In this document: piece after piece, positions 16,341 to 24,825 of the stretch
Layout of the letters: every line of letters starts with the position of its first letter
How positions within the stretch are numbered: the first letter of the stretch is position 1
Assembly (NCBI RefSeq): GCF_020686945.1
Contig: NZ_JAJEPR010000016.1
Coordinates: 1 to 64,000 of the forward strand
Reading direction: 5' to 3'
Origin: Limivivens faecihominis
Lineage (GTDB): Bacteria > Bacillota > Clostridia > Lachnospirales > Lachnospiraceae
Length of the DNA: 64,000 nt
The notes under the pieces: generated by a model
Database searches by the model: none
Told to the model about the DNA's origin: nothing
What the model saw: the letters and a program-made list of their open reading frames with translations, nothing else
Translations under genes and position numbers: made by a program

Positions 16341-18050
16341 ATGAAAACATTACTGATTGCAATCAATGCGAAATACATTCATTCCAATCTGGCGGTTTAT
16401 AGCCTTAAGGCCAGCGCCGGCCAGTGGAAGGATGAGGTGGAGATTGCAGAATATACGATCAATCATTTGCGGGAAGATATTCTGGCGGATATTTACAGGA
16501 GGAAACCGGATGTGGCGGCCATTTCCTGCTACATCTGGAACATGGAATACGTCCAGTCTCTTTTGAAGGACTTAAAAAAGGTCCTGCCGGAGGTCGATAT
16601 CTGGCTGGGAGGCCCGGAGGTTTCTTACGACTGCGAGGAGGTCCTTGTCCGGGAACCTAGCGTGCGGGGAATCATGGCCGGAGAAGGGGAGACCACCTTC
16701 CGGGAACTTCTGGGCTGGTATCACGGGGAGGGCAGTCTTGCTGAGATTAAGGGACTGGTCTACCGGGATGAGGCGGGAAAGTTCTGCCGCACCGGCGTGC
16801 GGGAGTATGAAAAGCTCGATGAACTGCCTTTTGTCTACGGAGACATGACAAAATTTCAGAACCGGATCATATATTATGAAAGCAGCAGAGGCTGCCCTTT
16901 TTCCTGCAGCTACTGTCTTTCCTCGATTGACAAACGGGTGCGCTTCCGGAGCCTGCCTCTGGTGAAAAAAGAGCTGGCCTTTTTCCTGGAGCAGAAGGTT
17001 CCCCAGGTGAAATTTGTGGACCGGACCTTCAATGTGAACCATGCCCGGACCAAGGAGCTTCTCCGTTTCATAAAGGAGAACGACAACGGTATCACGAACT
17101 TCCATTTCGAGATCTCGGCGGATCTTCTGGATGATGAGGAGATCGGGCTTCTGAACAGCCTCAGGCCGGGTCTCGTGCAGCTGGAGATCGGCGTCCAGTC
17201 CACCGACGGGCAGGTGCTGACGGCCATTCACCGGGCGGTGGATTTTGATGTGATCGTCGATAAGGTGAGACGGATCCAGAAGGGCAGAAACGTGCATCAG
17301 CATCTGGATCTCATCGCCGGCCTTCCCTATGGCACGCTGAAAGAGTTCCGGAGCTCCTTTAACGATGTCTACAGCTTACGGCCCCAGCAGTTCCAGCTGG
17401 GCTTTCTGAAGGTCTTAAAGGGCTCGGAGATGGGCAGAAGAGCCGAGGAGTTTGGCGTGGTGAGGACGGACCGGCCTCCCTACGAGGTCCTTTCTACCGA
17501 CTGGCTGAGCTACGGCGAGGTGCTGAAGATCAAAGGCATCGAGGAGATGGTGGAGGTCTATTACAACAGCTGGCAGTTTGCTCGGACTGTGGAGCTTCTG
17601 ACGGAGGAGTTCGAGGACTATTTCGGGCTCTATGAGGCGCTGGCGGACTTTTATGAGGAGCAGGGCTACAATGGACGGAGCCATTCGAGGATGGAGCGGC
17701 TTCTGATCCTCCGGGAATTTGCCCTTTCGCTTAATCTGGCCCGCCAGGCCGCCTTCGACCAGGCCCTTCTCATGGACCTTTACGCCCGGGAGAAGAGCAA
17801 GAGCCGGCCGGCTTTCGCTCCGGATCTTTCCGGCCGGAAGAACGAGATCTACGAATTTTACAAAAAAGAAGCCGGGGAGCATCAGTATCTCACCGGCGAT
17901 ACCTACGAAGCCATGAACGCCCGGCAGCTTCTGAACCAGACCCACCTGGAGATCCTTTCCGAGGAGACGGAAAAATGGTATCTTTTCGATTATCAGAAGC
18001 GGGACCCGCTGACCGGGGACGCCAGAATCATTCAAATACAGAACATCTAA
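16341..18050 (+). CDS. B12-binding-domain radical SAM protein (DUF4080 type)
   Basis: The 569-residue protein has an N-terminal cobalamin-binding-like Rossmann domain (about 1-140, with DVAAISCYIWNMEYV and WLGGPEVSY). A radical SAM barrel follows, with the iron-sulfur motif C185-x3-C189-x2-C192 in GCPFSCSYC. The C-terminal 200 residues match the helical DUF4080 tail of BchE/MiaB-distant proteins found across Clostridia. The reaction is unknown; relatives methylate or rearrange unactivated carbons. The classical cobalamin-binding DxHxxG motif is absent, so B12 may not bind. It is followed 18 bases later by an exonuclease gene, forming an operon from the promoter at 16243. Confidence 0.85.
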   Translation: MKTLLIAINAKYIHSNLAVYSLKASAGQWKDEVEIAEYTINHLREDILADIYRRKPDVAAISCYIWNMEYVQSLLKDLKKVLPEVDIWLGGPEVSYDCEEVLVREPSVRGIMAGEGETTFRELLGWYHGEGSLAEIKGLVYRDEAGKFCRTGVREYEKLDELPFVYGDMTKFQNRIIYYESSRGCPFSCSYCLSSIDKRVRFRSLPLVKKELAFFLEQKVPQVKFVDRTFNVNHARTKELLRFIKENDNGITNFHFEISADLLDDEEIGLLNSLRPGLVQLEIGVQSTDGQVLTAIHRAVDFDVIVDKVRRIQKGRNVHQHLDLIAGLPYGTLKEFRSSFNDVYSLRPQQFQLGFLKVLKGSEMGRRAEEFGVVRTDRPPYEVLSTDWLSYGEVLKIKGIEEMVEVYYNSWQFARTVELLTEEFEDYFGLYEALADFYEEQGYNGRSHSRMERLLILREFALSLNLARQAAFDQALLMDLYAREKSKSRPAFAPDLSGRKNEIYEFYKKEAGEHQYLTGDTYEAMNARQLLNQTHLEILSEETEKWYLFDYQKRDPLTGDARIIQIQNI

Positions 18051-18068
18051 AGAGATAAGGAGACGAAA

Positions 18069-18782
18069 ATGACAGATGAAATCATAGCCCTGGACCTTGA
18101 GACCACAGGCCTGAATCCCCGTACCGACTCCATTCTGGAGATTGGCGCGGTCCGGATCAAAAATGGCCGGGTGGAGGACACCTATGCGGCTTTTATCAAT
18201 ATCGGAAAAAAGATCCCGGAATTTATCGTAGGGCTCACCGGCATCACGGACGAGATGGCGGCGGGGGGCCTTTCCCTTCCGGAGGCCCTGGAAGGCTTCC
18301 TTGATTTTGCCGGGGAGGCGCCGGTTCTGGGCCACAACATTACCTTTGATTACAGTTTCCTGAAGCAGAATTTTGCAAACCTCGGCCGGAATTTTGACCG
18401 GGAGGGCATAGATACTCTGGCCATCGCGAAAAAGTTTCTGCCGGAGCTTCCGAGCCGTTCCCTGGAGGCCCTCTGCCTTCACTATGGCATCGGTCAGGAG
18501 AAGAAACACCGGGCCTATGAGGATGCGGTTTCGGCCTACCGCCTGTACGAGTGTCTGGGCCGGGAATTCCAGAGTGTGAGCCCCGCAGCCTTTGACCCGA
18601 AGCCCCTGTTTTATCAGGTAAAGAAGGAAAGCCCCATCACGATTTCACAAAAACGGTACTTGAATGATTTGATAAAATATCATAGAATAGAAACGGACGC
18701 TGTCCCTGAGAAACTGACCAAAAGCGAGGCGTCCCGGATGATCGATAACATTATTTCCCGGTACGGAAAAATCAAGAGGTGA
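18069..18782 (+). CDS. DnaQ-like 3'-5' exonuclease
   Basis: The 237-residue protein is a DEDDh exonuclease: Exo I ALDLETTG with the metal-binding D and E, Exo II GHNITFDYSFL, and Exo III HRAYEDA. The fold covers about 1-175 and resembles the epsilon proofreading subunit of DNA polymerase III. An extra C-terminal helical region of about 60 residues, basic at its end, may bind DNA or a partner. Because PolC-type polymerases in Bacillota carry their own proofreading domain, a repair or RNA-processing role is possible. The start follows AAGGAG and the gene lies in the operon with the radical SAM protein and a small membrane protein 5 bases downstream. Confidence 0.85.
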   Translation: MTDEIIALDLETTGLNPRTDSILEIGAVRIKNGRVEDTYAAFINIGKKIPEFIVGLTGITDEMAAGGLSLPEALEGFLDFAGEAPVLGHNITFDYSFLKQNFANLGRNFDREGIDTLAIAKKFLPELPSRSLEALCLHYGIGQEKKHRAYEDAVSAYRLYECLGREFQSVSPAAFDPKPLFYQVKKESPITISQKRYLNDLIKYHRIETDAVPEKLTKSEASRMIDNIISRYGKIKR

Positions 18783-18787
18783 AAACT

Positions 18788-18895
18788 ATGATGAATTTTA
18801 ACAATAAAAAAACACAGAAAACCATTGCAGCAGTGATCTGCGTTCTTCTGGTGATCGCTATGATTCTGCCCATGGTTTTGAGTTATCTGGAGTAA
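18788..18895 (+). CDS. 35-residue single-span membrane protein
   Basis: ATG at 18788 (preceded by AGAGGTG) to TAA at 18893-18895. The peptide has a polar, Lys-rich head (MMNFNNKKTQK) and one hydrophobic span (TIAAVICVLLVIAMILPMVL) ending in SYLE. The spacing (5 bases from the exonuclease stop, 21 bases to the VanW start) and the good ribosome binding site support translation. I do not recognise a named family. It could be an accessory subunit for a membrane complex or for the VanW protein next door. Confidence 0.7.
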   Translation: MMNFNNKKTQKTIAAVICVLLVIAMILPMVLSYLE

Positions 18896-18916
18896 GTCGG
18901 CAAGAGGAGTGACTGA

Positions 18917-20560
18917 ATGAAAAAAAGTAAGAAAGCAGGCCTGATCCTGACCGTCGGCGCGGCTCTTTTTCTGGTAGCAGGAGCCCCGGCCCTGGCGGAT
19001 GAGACAGACACCATCAGCAAGAATGTCTACATCGGAGGCGTGAACGTTTCCGGGATGACGGAGGAGCAGGCGACAAAAGCAGTAGAAGAGAAGCTGGGAA
19101 AAGGAACCGGCGGAAATTATACCGTAAAAATCGGAGATGAGACCACCACTGCCACGGCGGAGAATTTCGGTATGGAGTGGACCAACCGCGAGGTGGTTCA
19201 TGAGGCCATGGAAGTAGCCAAGGGCGGCAACCTCATCAAACAGTACAAAGACAAAAAAGATCTGCAGGTGGAACCGAAAAACTTTGAAGTGGCCTACGCT
19301 CCCAACGAGCAGGCTGTGAAAACCTATGTGGAGAAGCTTGCGGAAGAATATAACAGAGATGCAGAGGAAGGCGATATCACCTTTGCCAACGGTTATCCGG
19401 AAGTGACCGGCGGAGAGACCGGCATCGCCGTCAACGTGGACCAGTCGGTTTCCTCCATCATGAAAGCGCTGGAGGGCGACGGTACGGAGCTCACAGTCGT
19501 GGCGGAGGTTCAGAAGCCTTCGGTGACAAAAGAAGAACTGAGCCAGGTAAAAGATGTGCTGGGAACGGCCACCACCTACTATGGTTCTTCCTACGAGAGA
19601 AATACAAACGTGGAAGTGGGAGCATCCAAGATCAACGGCACTCTCATTATGCCGGGAGAGACTTTCTCCGTGACGGCGGCGGTAACGCCTTTCAATGCGG
19701 ACAACGGTTATTATCCGGCGCCCTCCTACGAGAGCGGCCAGGTGGTGGACACCTACGGCGGCGGTATCTGTCAGGTTTCCACGACCCTCTATAACGCGGT
19801 GCTGAAAGCGGAACTCCAGGTGGATGAGCGTCATAACCATACGATGCTGGTTTCCTATGTGGACCCTTCCAAGGACGCAGCCATCGCGGAAGGTCTGATG
19901 GATTTCATTTTTACCAATAATACCGATGCGCCGATCTATATTTACGGCGTGGGGTATCAGGGAACGCTGAACTTCACGATTTACGGTCATGAAACGAGGG
20001 ATCCGAACCGTTCCATTTCTTTCAGAAGTGAGACTTTAAGCCAGACCGATGCCAGCACAAACGTCAAGCTGGTGGCAAAGTCTGACCAGAACATCGGTTA
20101 TCTTAATCAGACCCAGAGCGCGCATCAGGGACTGGAAGCGGTACTCTGGAAGGATATCGTCAATGCGGACGGCACCACCGATACGGTTCAGGTCAATTCC
20201 AGCAGCTATCAGGCGTCACCGGCCATCTACGAGGTAGGTATTGTTTCACCCAATACCCAGGCTTCAGCGGCGATCCAGACTGCCATCGCCAACAACGATC
20301 TGGCGACGGTTCAGGCAATCATCAACGGAAGCTACGGTTCCACGAGCACAGCTCAGACAGAAGCGCCTGAGACCAGCGCTCCCGAAACGAATGCACCGAC
20401 AACCGATACGCCGGAAACCAGTGCGCCTGAGACGAATGCTCCCGAAACGGATGCACCGACAACGGACGCACCGACAACGGACGCACCTGTCCAGGATCCG
20501 TCAGGAGACATGGATGATAATATACCTGCGGATTCAGGCGAAGTAACGGTTATCGGGTAA
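18917..20560 (+). CDS. VanW family envelope protein
   Basis: The 547-residue protein has a signal peptide (cleavage near APALA), repeated YoaR-like putative peptidoglycan-binding domains (about 30-215, starting VYIGGVNVSGMTEEQATKAV), and a VanW domain (about 215-350, with TYGGGICQVSTTLYNAV). A G5-like beta segment follows, then a tail of about 60 residues in Thr-x-Ala-Pro repeats. VanW was named from vancomycin-resistance clusters but its biochemical role is not settled; cell-wall attachment is the usual view. The tail has no LPXTG sorting signal, so the protein is probably secreted or wall-associated through its own domains. The start follows AGAGGAG. It is the last gene of the operon from 16341, or has its own promoter that I cannot identify. 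Confidence 0.88.
   Translation: MKKSKKAGLILTVGAALFLVAGAPALADETDTISKNVYIGGVNVSGMTEEQATKAVEEKLGKGTGGNYTVKIGDETTTATAENFGMEWTNREVVHEAMEVAKGGNLIKQYKDKKDLQVEPKNFEVAYAPNEQAVKTYVEKLAEEYNRDAEEGDITFANGYPEVTGGETGIAVNVDQSVSSIMKALEGDGTELTVVAEVQKPSVTKEELSQVKDVLGTATTYYGSSYERNTNVEVGASKINGTLIMPGETFSVTAAVTPFNADNGYYPAPSYESGQVVDTYGGGICQVSTTLYNAVLKAELQVDERHNHTMLVSYVDPSKDAAIAEGLMDFIFTNNTDAPIYIYGVGYQGTLNFTIYGHETRDPNRSISFRSETLSQTDASTNVKLVAKSDQNIGYLNQTQSAHQGLEAVLWKDIVNADGTTDTVQVNSSSYQASPAIYEVGIVSPNTQASAAIQTAIANNDLATVQAIINGSYGSTSTAQTEAPETSAPETNAPTTDTPETSAPETNAPETDAPTTDAPTTDAPVQDPSGDMDDNIPADSGEVTVIG
20350..20490 (+). repeat. in-frame minisatellite coding Thr/Ala/Pro repeats
   Basis: Within the VanW gene, 12-15-base units encode repeats such as ETSAPETNAP and TTDAP. 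The spacing of GCNCCN codons every 15 bases suggests growth and loss by slippage. Confidence 0.7.
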
Positions 20561-20565
20561 ACATA

Positions 20566-20605
20566 AGGGCGCCGTATGACAGCGAAAGCGTACGGTGCCC
20601 TTTCT
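20566..20605 (+). terminator. terminator after the VanW gene
   Basis: AGGGCGCCGTA (20566-20576) pairs with TACGGTGCCCT (20591-20601) with one G-T pair, then TTTCTGT. The weak U-tract may allow read-through into the next gene. Confidence 0.7.
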
Positions 20606-20627
20606 GTATATAAAGGAGGATGAAGAT

Positions 20628-21212
20628 TTGCATACCATGGTGACAGACGGCAGTTCCCGTCTCAAACCGGGCATGGAACTGGTGCTGACCAGATGGATTG
20701 CCCTTTCGGGAACGGCGAAGCTGGCCGAAGAGAAGGAAGCGGAGCTTCTGAAACGCTTTCCGGAGACTTTGGTGCGGGAAGCCCGGCATTTTTCCGAGCT
20801 GGAAAACACGGAAGAGACGCTGAAGCTTGCCAAAGAGGTGGGAACAGATCCGAAGACCGGCGAGGATGAGAATGAATATTACCCCCTGGGGGAGGGCGGC
20901 ATCTTAAAAGCCCTCTGGGAGATCGCGGACCGCGCAGGCCTGGGCTTAAGCGCGGAGCTTCGCAAACTTCCGATCCGCCAGGAAACCATAGAGATTACGG
21001 AACTTTTTGACATTGATCCCTACCGGATGGACTCGAAAGGAGCCGTACTCATCGGCACCTTCCACGGCATGGAGCTCACGGAAAGACTGAACCGGGCCGG
21101 AATCCCGGCGGCAGTGATCGGAAGAGTCAGCAAAGGGCCGGAGCGGATCCTCTACAATCAGGAAATCAAACGATACATCGAAAAATCAGTAAAAAAGGAG
21201 AAAGAAGCATGA
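20628..21212 (+). CDS. orphan AIR-synthase/HypE-type C-terminal domain protein
   Basis: The 194-residue product resembles only the second half of the AIR synthase/HypE/ThiL fold: GMELVLTRWIALSGTAKLA early, then the glycine-rich turn LGEGGILKALWEIADRAGLG, and a closing IPAAVIGRV. The nucleotide-binding first domain is missing, so catalysis alone is unlikely. I chose a TTG start at 20628 because AGGAGG (20614-20619) sits 8 bases upstream. The in-frame GTG at 20595 lies inside the terminator stem, and the ATG at 20637 is 17 bases from the site. The stop overlaps the Lrp gene by four bases (ATGA). Co-translation with an Lrp regulator and an aminotransferase hints at an amino-acid-linked role. Confidence 0.65.
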   Translation: MHTMVTDGSSRLKPGMELVLTRWIALSGTAKLAEEKEAELLKRFPETLVREARHFSELENTEETLKLAKEVGTDPKTGEDENEYYPLGEGGILKALWEIADRAGLGLSAELRKLPIRQETIEITELFDIDPYRMDSKGAVLIGTFHGMELTERLNRAGIPAAVIGRVSKGPERILYNQEIKRYIEKSVKKEKEA

Positions 21213-21691
21213 GAGAAGCAATTTTAACATTTCTGGAAAAAAACAGCCGGATCGATCTTCAGGAATTGGCAGTGATCCTGGGCACCGACGAGGCTACTGT
21301 GGCCAATGAGATCGCAAAAATGGAGCAGGAGCACATCATCTGCGGCTATCATACCCTGATCGACTGGGACAAAACCTCAGCAGACAAGGTGACGGCTCTT
21401 ATCGAGGTGCGGGTGACTCCCCAGAGAGGCCAGGGCTTTGATTCCATCGCGGAGCGGATCTACAATTATCCGGAAGTCCGTTCCGTCTATCTGATCTCCG
21501 GCGCTTACGACCTGATGGTGATCCTCGAAGGAAAAACCCTGAAAGAGGTTTCCGGCTTCGTGTCAGACAAGCTTTCCACGCTGGATTCTGTCTTAAGCAC
21601 AGCGACCCACTTTATTCTGAAAAAATACAAAGACCACGGAACGATCTTTGAGAGAAAAACAAGAGATGAAAGGATGCCTGTGACCTTATGA
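21209..21691 (+). CDS. Lrp/AsnC family regulator
   Basis: The 160-residue protein has an N-terminal helix-turn-helix (about 1-55) and a C-terminal RAM ligand-binding domain (about 70-145, with VRSVYLISGAYDLMVILEG). Lrp proteins form octamers that sense amino acids. It overlaps its neighbours by four bases on both sides, so it is co-translated with the orphan AIRS domain and the aminotransferase; I infer that it tunes this operon in response to the aminotransferase substrate or product. Confidence 0.9.
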   Translation: MREAILTFLEKNSRIDLQELAVILGTDEATVANEIAKMEQEHIICGYHTLIDWDKTSADKVTALIEVRVTPQRGQGFDSIAERIYNYPEVRSVYLISGAYDLMVILEGKTLKEVSGFVSDKLSTLDSVLSTATHFILKKYKDHGTIFERKTRDERMPVTL

Positions 21692-22857
21692 GAGACCCTC
21701 TGACAAAAAAAGTGGTGGATATTGCACCCTCCGGAATCCGGAAATTTTTTGATATTGTAAGCGAGATGGATAACGTGATCTCCCTCGGTGTGGGCGAACC
21801 GGACTTTGACACGCCCTGGCACATCCGTGACGAGGGTATCTACAGCCTGGAAAAAGGCCGGACCTTCTACACCTCCAATGCGGGCTTAAAGGAGCTCCGG
21901 GAGGAGATCTGCAAATACCTCAAACGGCGTTTTGCGCTGGATTATGACCCGATTACCGAGACACTGATTACGGTGGGCGGCAGTGAGGCCATCGACCTTG
22001 CGATGCGCGTCATGCTGGATCCCGGCGATGAGGTGCTGATCCCGGAGCCCTGTTATGTTTCCTATGTTCCCTGCTGTATTCTGGCTGGCGGAAAGCCCCA
22101 TGTCATTGAGCTTCAGGCGAAAAATGAGTTCCGTCTGACGAAAGAAGAGCTCCTGGAACATATCACGGAAAAGACGAAGATTCTCGTCCTTCCTTTCCCG
22201 AACAACCCCACTGGCGCCATCATGAGCCGGGAGGATCTTAAGGCTATCGCGGAAGTGGTGGAGGAAAAAGACCTCTTTGTGCTCTCTGATGAGATTTACG
22301 CAGAGCTCACCTACGGCGGAAACCATGTTTCCTTCGCTTCCCTGCCGGGCATGAGGAAGCGGACCATCACGATCAACGGTTTTTCCAAGTCCCATGCCAT
22401 GACAGGCTGGCGTCTGGGCTATGCCTGCGGACCGGCACCCATCATCAAGCAGATGACAAAAGTTCATCAGTTTGCGATCATGTGCGCTCCCACCAACAGC
22501 CAGTATGCGGCTGTGGAGGCTCTCCGGAACGGCGATGTCGATGTGGAAGAGATGCGTCAGGCTTACAATGGCCGCCGCCGCTATCTCCTTCATGCCTTTG
22601 AGGAGATGGGTCTGCCCTGCTTTGAGCCGAAGGGCGCGTTCTATGTGTTCCCCTCCATCCAGAAATTCGGCCTCTCCTCAGATGAGTTTGCCGAGCGGCT
22701 TCTTAGGGAAGAACGGCTGGCTGTGGTGCCCGGAACGGCTTTTGGAGAGTGTGGAGAAGGATTTTTAAGGATTTCCTACGCCTATTCTCTGGAGGACCTC
22801 AAGAAGGCTCTGGAGCGCCTGAAACACTTCATCAGGAAACTGGAGGCGGAAAAATAA
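21688..22857 (+). CDS. class I/II pyridoxal-phosphate aminotransferase
   Basis: The 389-residue protein follows the fold-type I aspartate aminotransferase plan: N-terminal substrate loop ISLGVGEPDFDTPWHI, PLP phosphate region VGGSEAIDLAM, PNNPTGAIM, DEIYAEL, and the PLP lysine K234 in FSKSHAMTGWRLG. A conserved arginine for the substrate carboxylate is present near the end (GFLRISYA). The amino donor and acceptor are not readable; aromatic, aspartate or branched-chain substrates are all possible. It overlaps the Lrp-type regulator by four bases and is followed one base later by trmL. Confidence 0.92.
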   Translation: MRDPLTKKVVDIAPSGIRKFFDIVSEMDNVISLGVGEPDFDTPWHIRDEGIYSLEKGRTFYTSNAGLKELREEICKYLKRRFALDYDPITETLITVGGSEAIDLAMRVMLDPGDEVLIPEPCYVSYVPCCILAGGKPHVIELQAKNEFRLTKEELLEHITEKTKILVLPFPNNPTGAIMSREDLKAIAEVVEEKDLFVLSDEIYAELTYGGNHVSFASLPGMRKRTITINGFSKSHAMTGWRLGYACGPAPIIKQMTKVHQFAIMCAPTNSQYAAVEALRNGDVDVEEMRQAYNGRRRYLLHAFEEMGLPCFEPKGAFYVFPSIQKFGLSSDEFAERLLREERLAVVPGTAFGECGEGFLRISYAYSLEDLKKALERLKHFIRKLEAEK

Positions 22858-22858
22858 A

Positions 22859-23359
22859 ATGGCAAACTTAAATATTGTACTTCTGGAGCCGGAAATTCCC
22901 TCCAATACGGGAAATATCGGCCGTACCTGCGTGGCCACGGGCACGAGACTTCACCTCATCGAACCCCTGGGCTTTCGCCTCACTGAGAAGAACCTCCGGC
23001 GGGCCGGCATGGACTACTGGAAGGACCTCGATGTGACCACCTACATCAACTATGAGGATTTCCTGGAGAAAAACCCCGGAGCCAAGATCTATATGGCTAC
23101 CACGAAAGGCCCCCAGGTCTACACCGACGTCTCCTACGGGCCGGACTGCTATATCATGTTCGGAAAAGAGAGCGCCGGCATCCCGGAGGAAATCCTCCTG
23201 GAAAATCAGGAGCGGGCCGTGCGGATCCCCATGATCGGCGACATCCGCTCCCTGAACCTGGCCAACTCCGTGGCCATCGTCCTCTATGAGGCCCTCAGGC
23301 AGAATAATTTCGACCACATGCGCCTGGACGGGCATTTGACGAAATACGACTGGAAATAA
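22859..23359 (+). CDS. trmL: tRNA (cytidine/uridine-34 2'-O)-methyltransferase
   Basis: The 166-residue SPOUT methyltransferase begins LNIVLLEPEIPSNTGNIGRT and ends in the knot region with MFGKESAGIPEEIL and RSLNLANSVAIVLYEA. TrmL methylates the wobble ribose of leucine tRNAs, using S-adenosylmethionine. Length and motifs are normal for the family. It starts one base after the aminotransferase stop, with GGAGGCGG-like sequence upstream, and ends in a shared terminator. Confidence 0.93.
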   Translation: MANLNIVLLEPEIPSNTGNIGRTCVATGTRLHLIEPLGFRLTEKNLRRAGMDYWKDLDVTTYINYEDFLEKNPGAKIYMATTKGPQVYTDVSYGPDCYIMFGKESAGIPEEILLENQERAVRIPMIGDIRSLNLANSVAIVLYEALRQNNFDHMRLDGHLTKYDWK

Positions 23360-23362
23360 AAA

Positions 23363-23408
23363 AACGGCAGAAAACAGACGGTTAAAAATCTGTTTTCTGC
23401 CGTTTTTT
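23363..23408. terminator. bidirectional terminator between trmL and the histidine kinase
   Basis: A 16-bp perfect stem (AACGGCAGAAAACAGA, 23363-23378, with 23389-23404) has T-runs on both strands. It ends trmL on the plus strand and the kinase gene on the minus strand. Confidence 0.93.
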
Positions 23409-24825
23409 ATTTTCCTGCGCTCTGCAGTGTGAAGGTAAACTCAGTGCCTACTCCTTCGGTGCTCACAACGTTGATATTTTCGCCGTGGGCCTGGATGATC
23501 TCTTTTACGATGGCAAGGCCGAGGCCTGTGCCTTTCTTGTCTTTTCCGCGGGAGAGGTCCGTCTTATAGAAACGTTCCCAGATCTTCGGGAGGGAGTCCT
23601 GGGGGATTCCAAGGCCGGTGTCCTTGACAGAGACGAAGATTTTTTCTCGTTTCTGCAGGGTCTCAATGTAGATCACGGAATCGTCTCTGCTGAATTTCAC
23701 CGCGTTGTCGATGAGGTTATAGAGCACTTGCTGGATTTTTTCCATATCCGCGTGGACTGGAAGGCTCGCCTCGTCGAAAAGCAGGGAAAAACGGATGCCG
23801 CGTTCATTGCAGCGGCCCTCGAAAGTTTCCAGCGTCCTGCGGATGACTTCGTTGATGTCAAAATCGCTCATCTCCATGAGATAGCCGTTATCGTCGAAGG
23901 TGTTCAGAGTCAGAAGACCTTTCGTGAGTTTTTCCAGGCGTTCCGTCTCCGAGAGGACGATATGGAGGTACCGATCCTGGATTTCCACAGGAATCGTTCC
24001 GTCGAGAATCGCCTCCACATAGCCTTTGATGGAGGTCAGGGGCGAGCGGAAATCGTGGGAAATGTTGGAGATAAATTTTCTCTGGGATTCTCCACCCTTT
24101 CCGGCCCGGCCGGCCAGATACTGGAGGCTGGCTCCGATGTATTCAAGCTCGTCAGTGGGCTCTTTGATGAAGGTATAATCGAGGTTTCCGGCGGCATATT
24201 TTCCGGCAGCGTAGATGAGCCGGTCTAAGGGGCGGCTGATGAGACGCCAGAAGCCGAAGACCGGAATCAGGGAGAGGCCTAAAATCACCAGAAGCGTGAA
24301 ATAGGAAATATTCAGGACGGAATTGCACTCCCGCTCGATCTTCGAGAGATAGCAGTGAATGACGATGTAGCCTTTCACGGCATCGCCGGAGGTGACAGGG
24401 CTGACCACACTCAAAACGTCTTTGGAATAATAGTCGAAAAAGGTCCCAATCTGATAGTAGCTCCCCGTAAATTCTCCGGGATCCATCTCCGGAAGTTTCT
24501 CCGGGTCCTCGCTCTCCTCAAAAGGAAGAGAGGTGTTGATGAGGATATTTCCGCTGGTGTCCATGAGCCAGATGGTGGAATTCTGATAAGCTGCCGCGGC
24601 GGAAAGGAAGTTGTAGAGATCCTTCCGGGAGCTTGAGGATTTCGTGTAGGACTGGATCAGGGAGGCGGAGGCGATGCGGCTGGCATCCTGATAAAGGCTG
24701 TCCGCCACCTTTTTTGTCTCATATTTTCTCGTGAGAGACATCGTAAAGGTGGAGACAGCGATGAAGCTTAAGAGGGCAAACAGGCCGTAAAGGACTGCAA
24801 ATTTCACGCGGAGGCGTTTTTTCAT
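23407..24825 (-). CDS. sensor histidine kinase
   Basis: The 472-residue protein has a transmembrane segment at about 9-30, an extracytoplasmic sensor of about 140 residues, and a second membrane segment at about 173-195. HAMP, HisKA (phospho-acceptor H257 in ISHDFRSPLTS) and an HATPase domain with NLIDNAVKF and DTGLGIP/GTGLGL boxes follow. It phosphorylates the response regulator encoded upstream, which it overlaps by four bases. The sensor has no recognisable ligand motif, so the signal is unknown; the arrangement resembles PhoR/YycG-like kinases. Confidence 0.93.
   Translation of the reverse strand: MKKRLRVKFAVLYGLFALLSFIAVSTFTMSLTRKYETKKVADSLYQDASRIASASLIQSYTKSSSSRKDLYNFLSAAAAYQNSTIWLMDTSGNILINTSLPFEESEDPEKLPEMDPGEFTGSYYQIGTFFDYYSKDVLSVVSPVTSGDAVKGYIVIHCYLSKIERECNSVLNISYFTLLVILGLSLIPVFGFWRLISRPLDRLIYAAGKYAAGNLDYTFIKEPTDELEYIGASLQYLAGRAGKGGESQRKFISNISHDFRSPLTSIKGYVEAILDGTIPVEIQDRYLHIVLSETERLEKLTKGLLTLNTFDDNGYLMEMSDFDINEVIRRTLETFEGRCNERGIRFSLLFDEASLPVHADMEKIQQVLYNLIDNAVKFSRDDSVIYIETLQKREKIFVSVKDTGLGIPQDSLPKIWERFYKTDLSRGKDKKGTGLGLAIVKEIIQAHGENINVVSTEGVGTEFTFTLQSAGK

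Noticed and set aside
18680..19990. 436-codon minus-strand frame opposite the VanW gene
   Set aside because: It covers part of three plus-strand genes and has a His- and Phe-rich composition typical of reverse reading.
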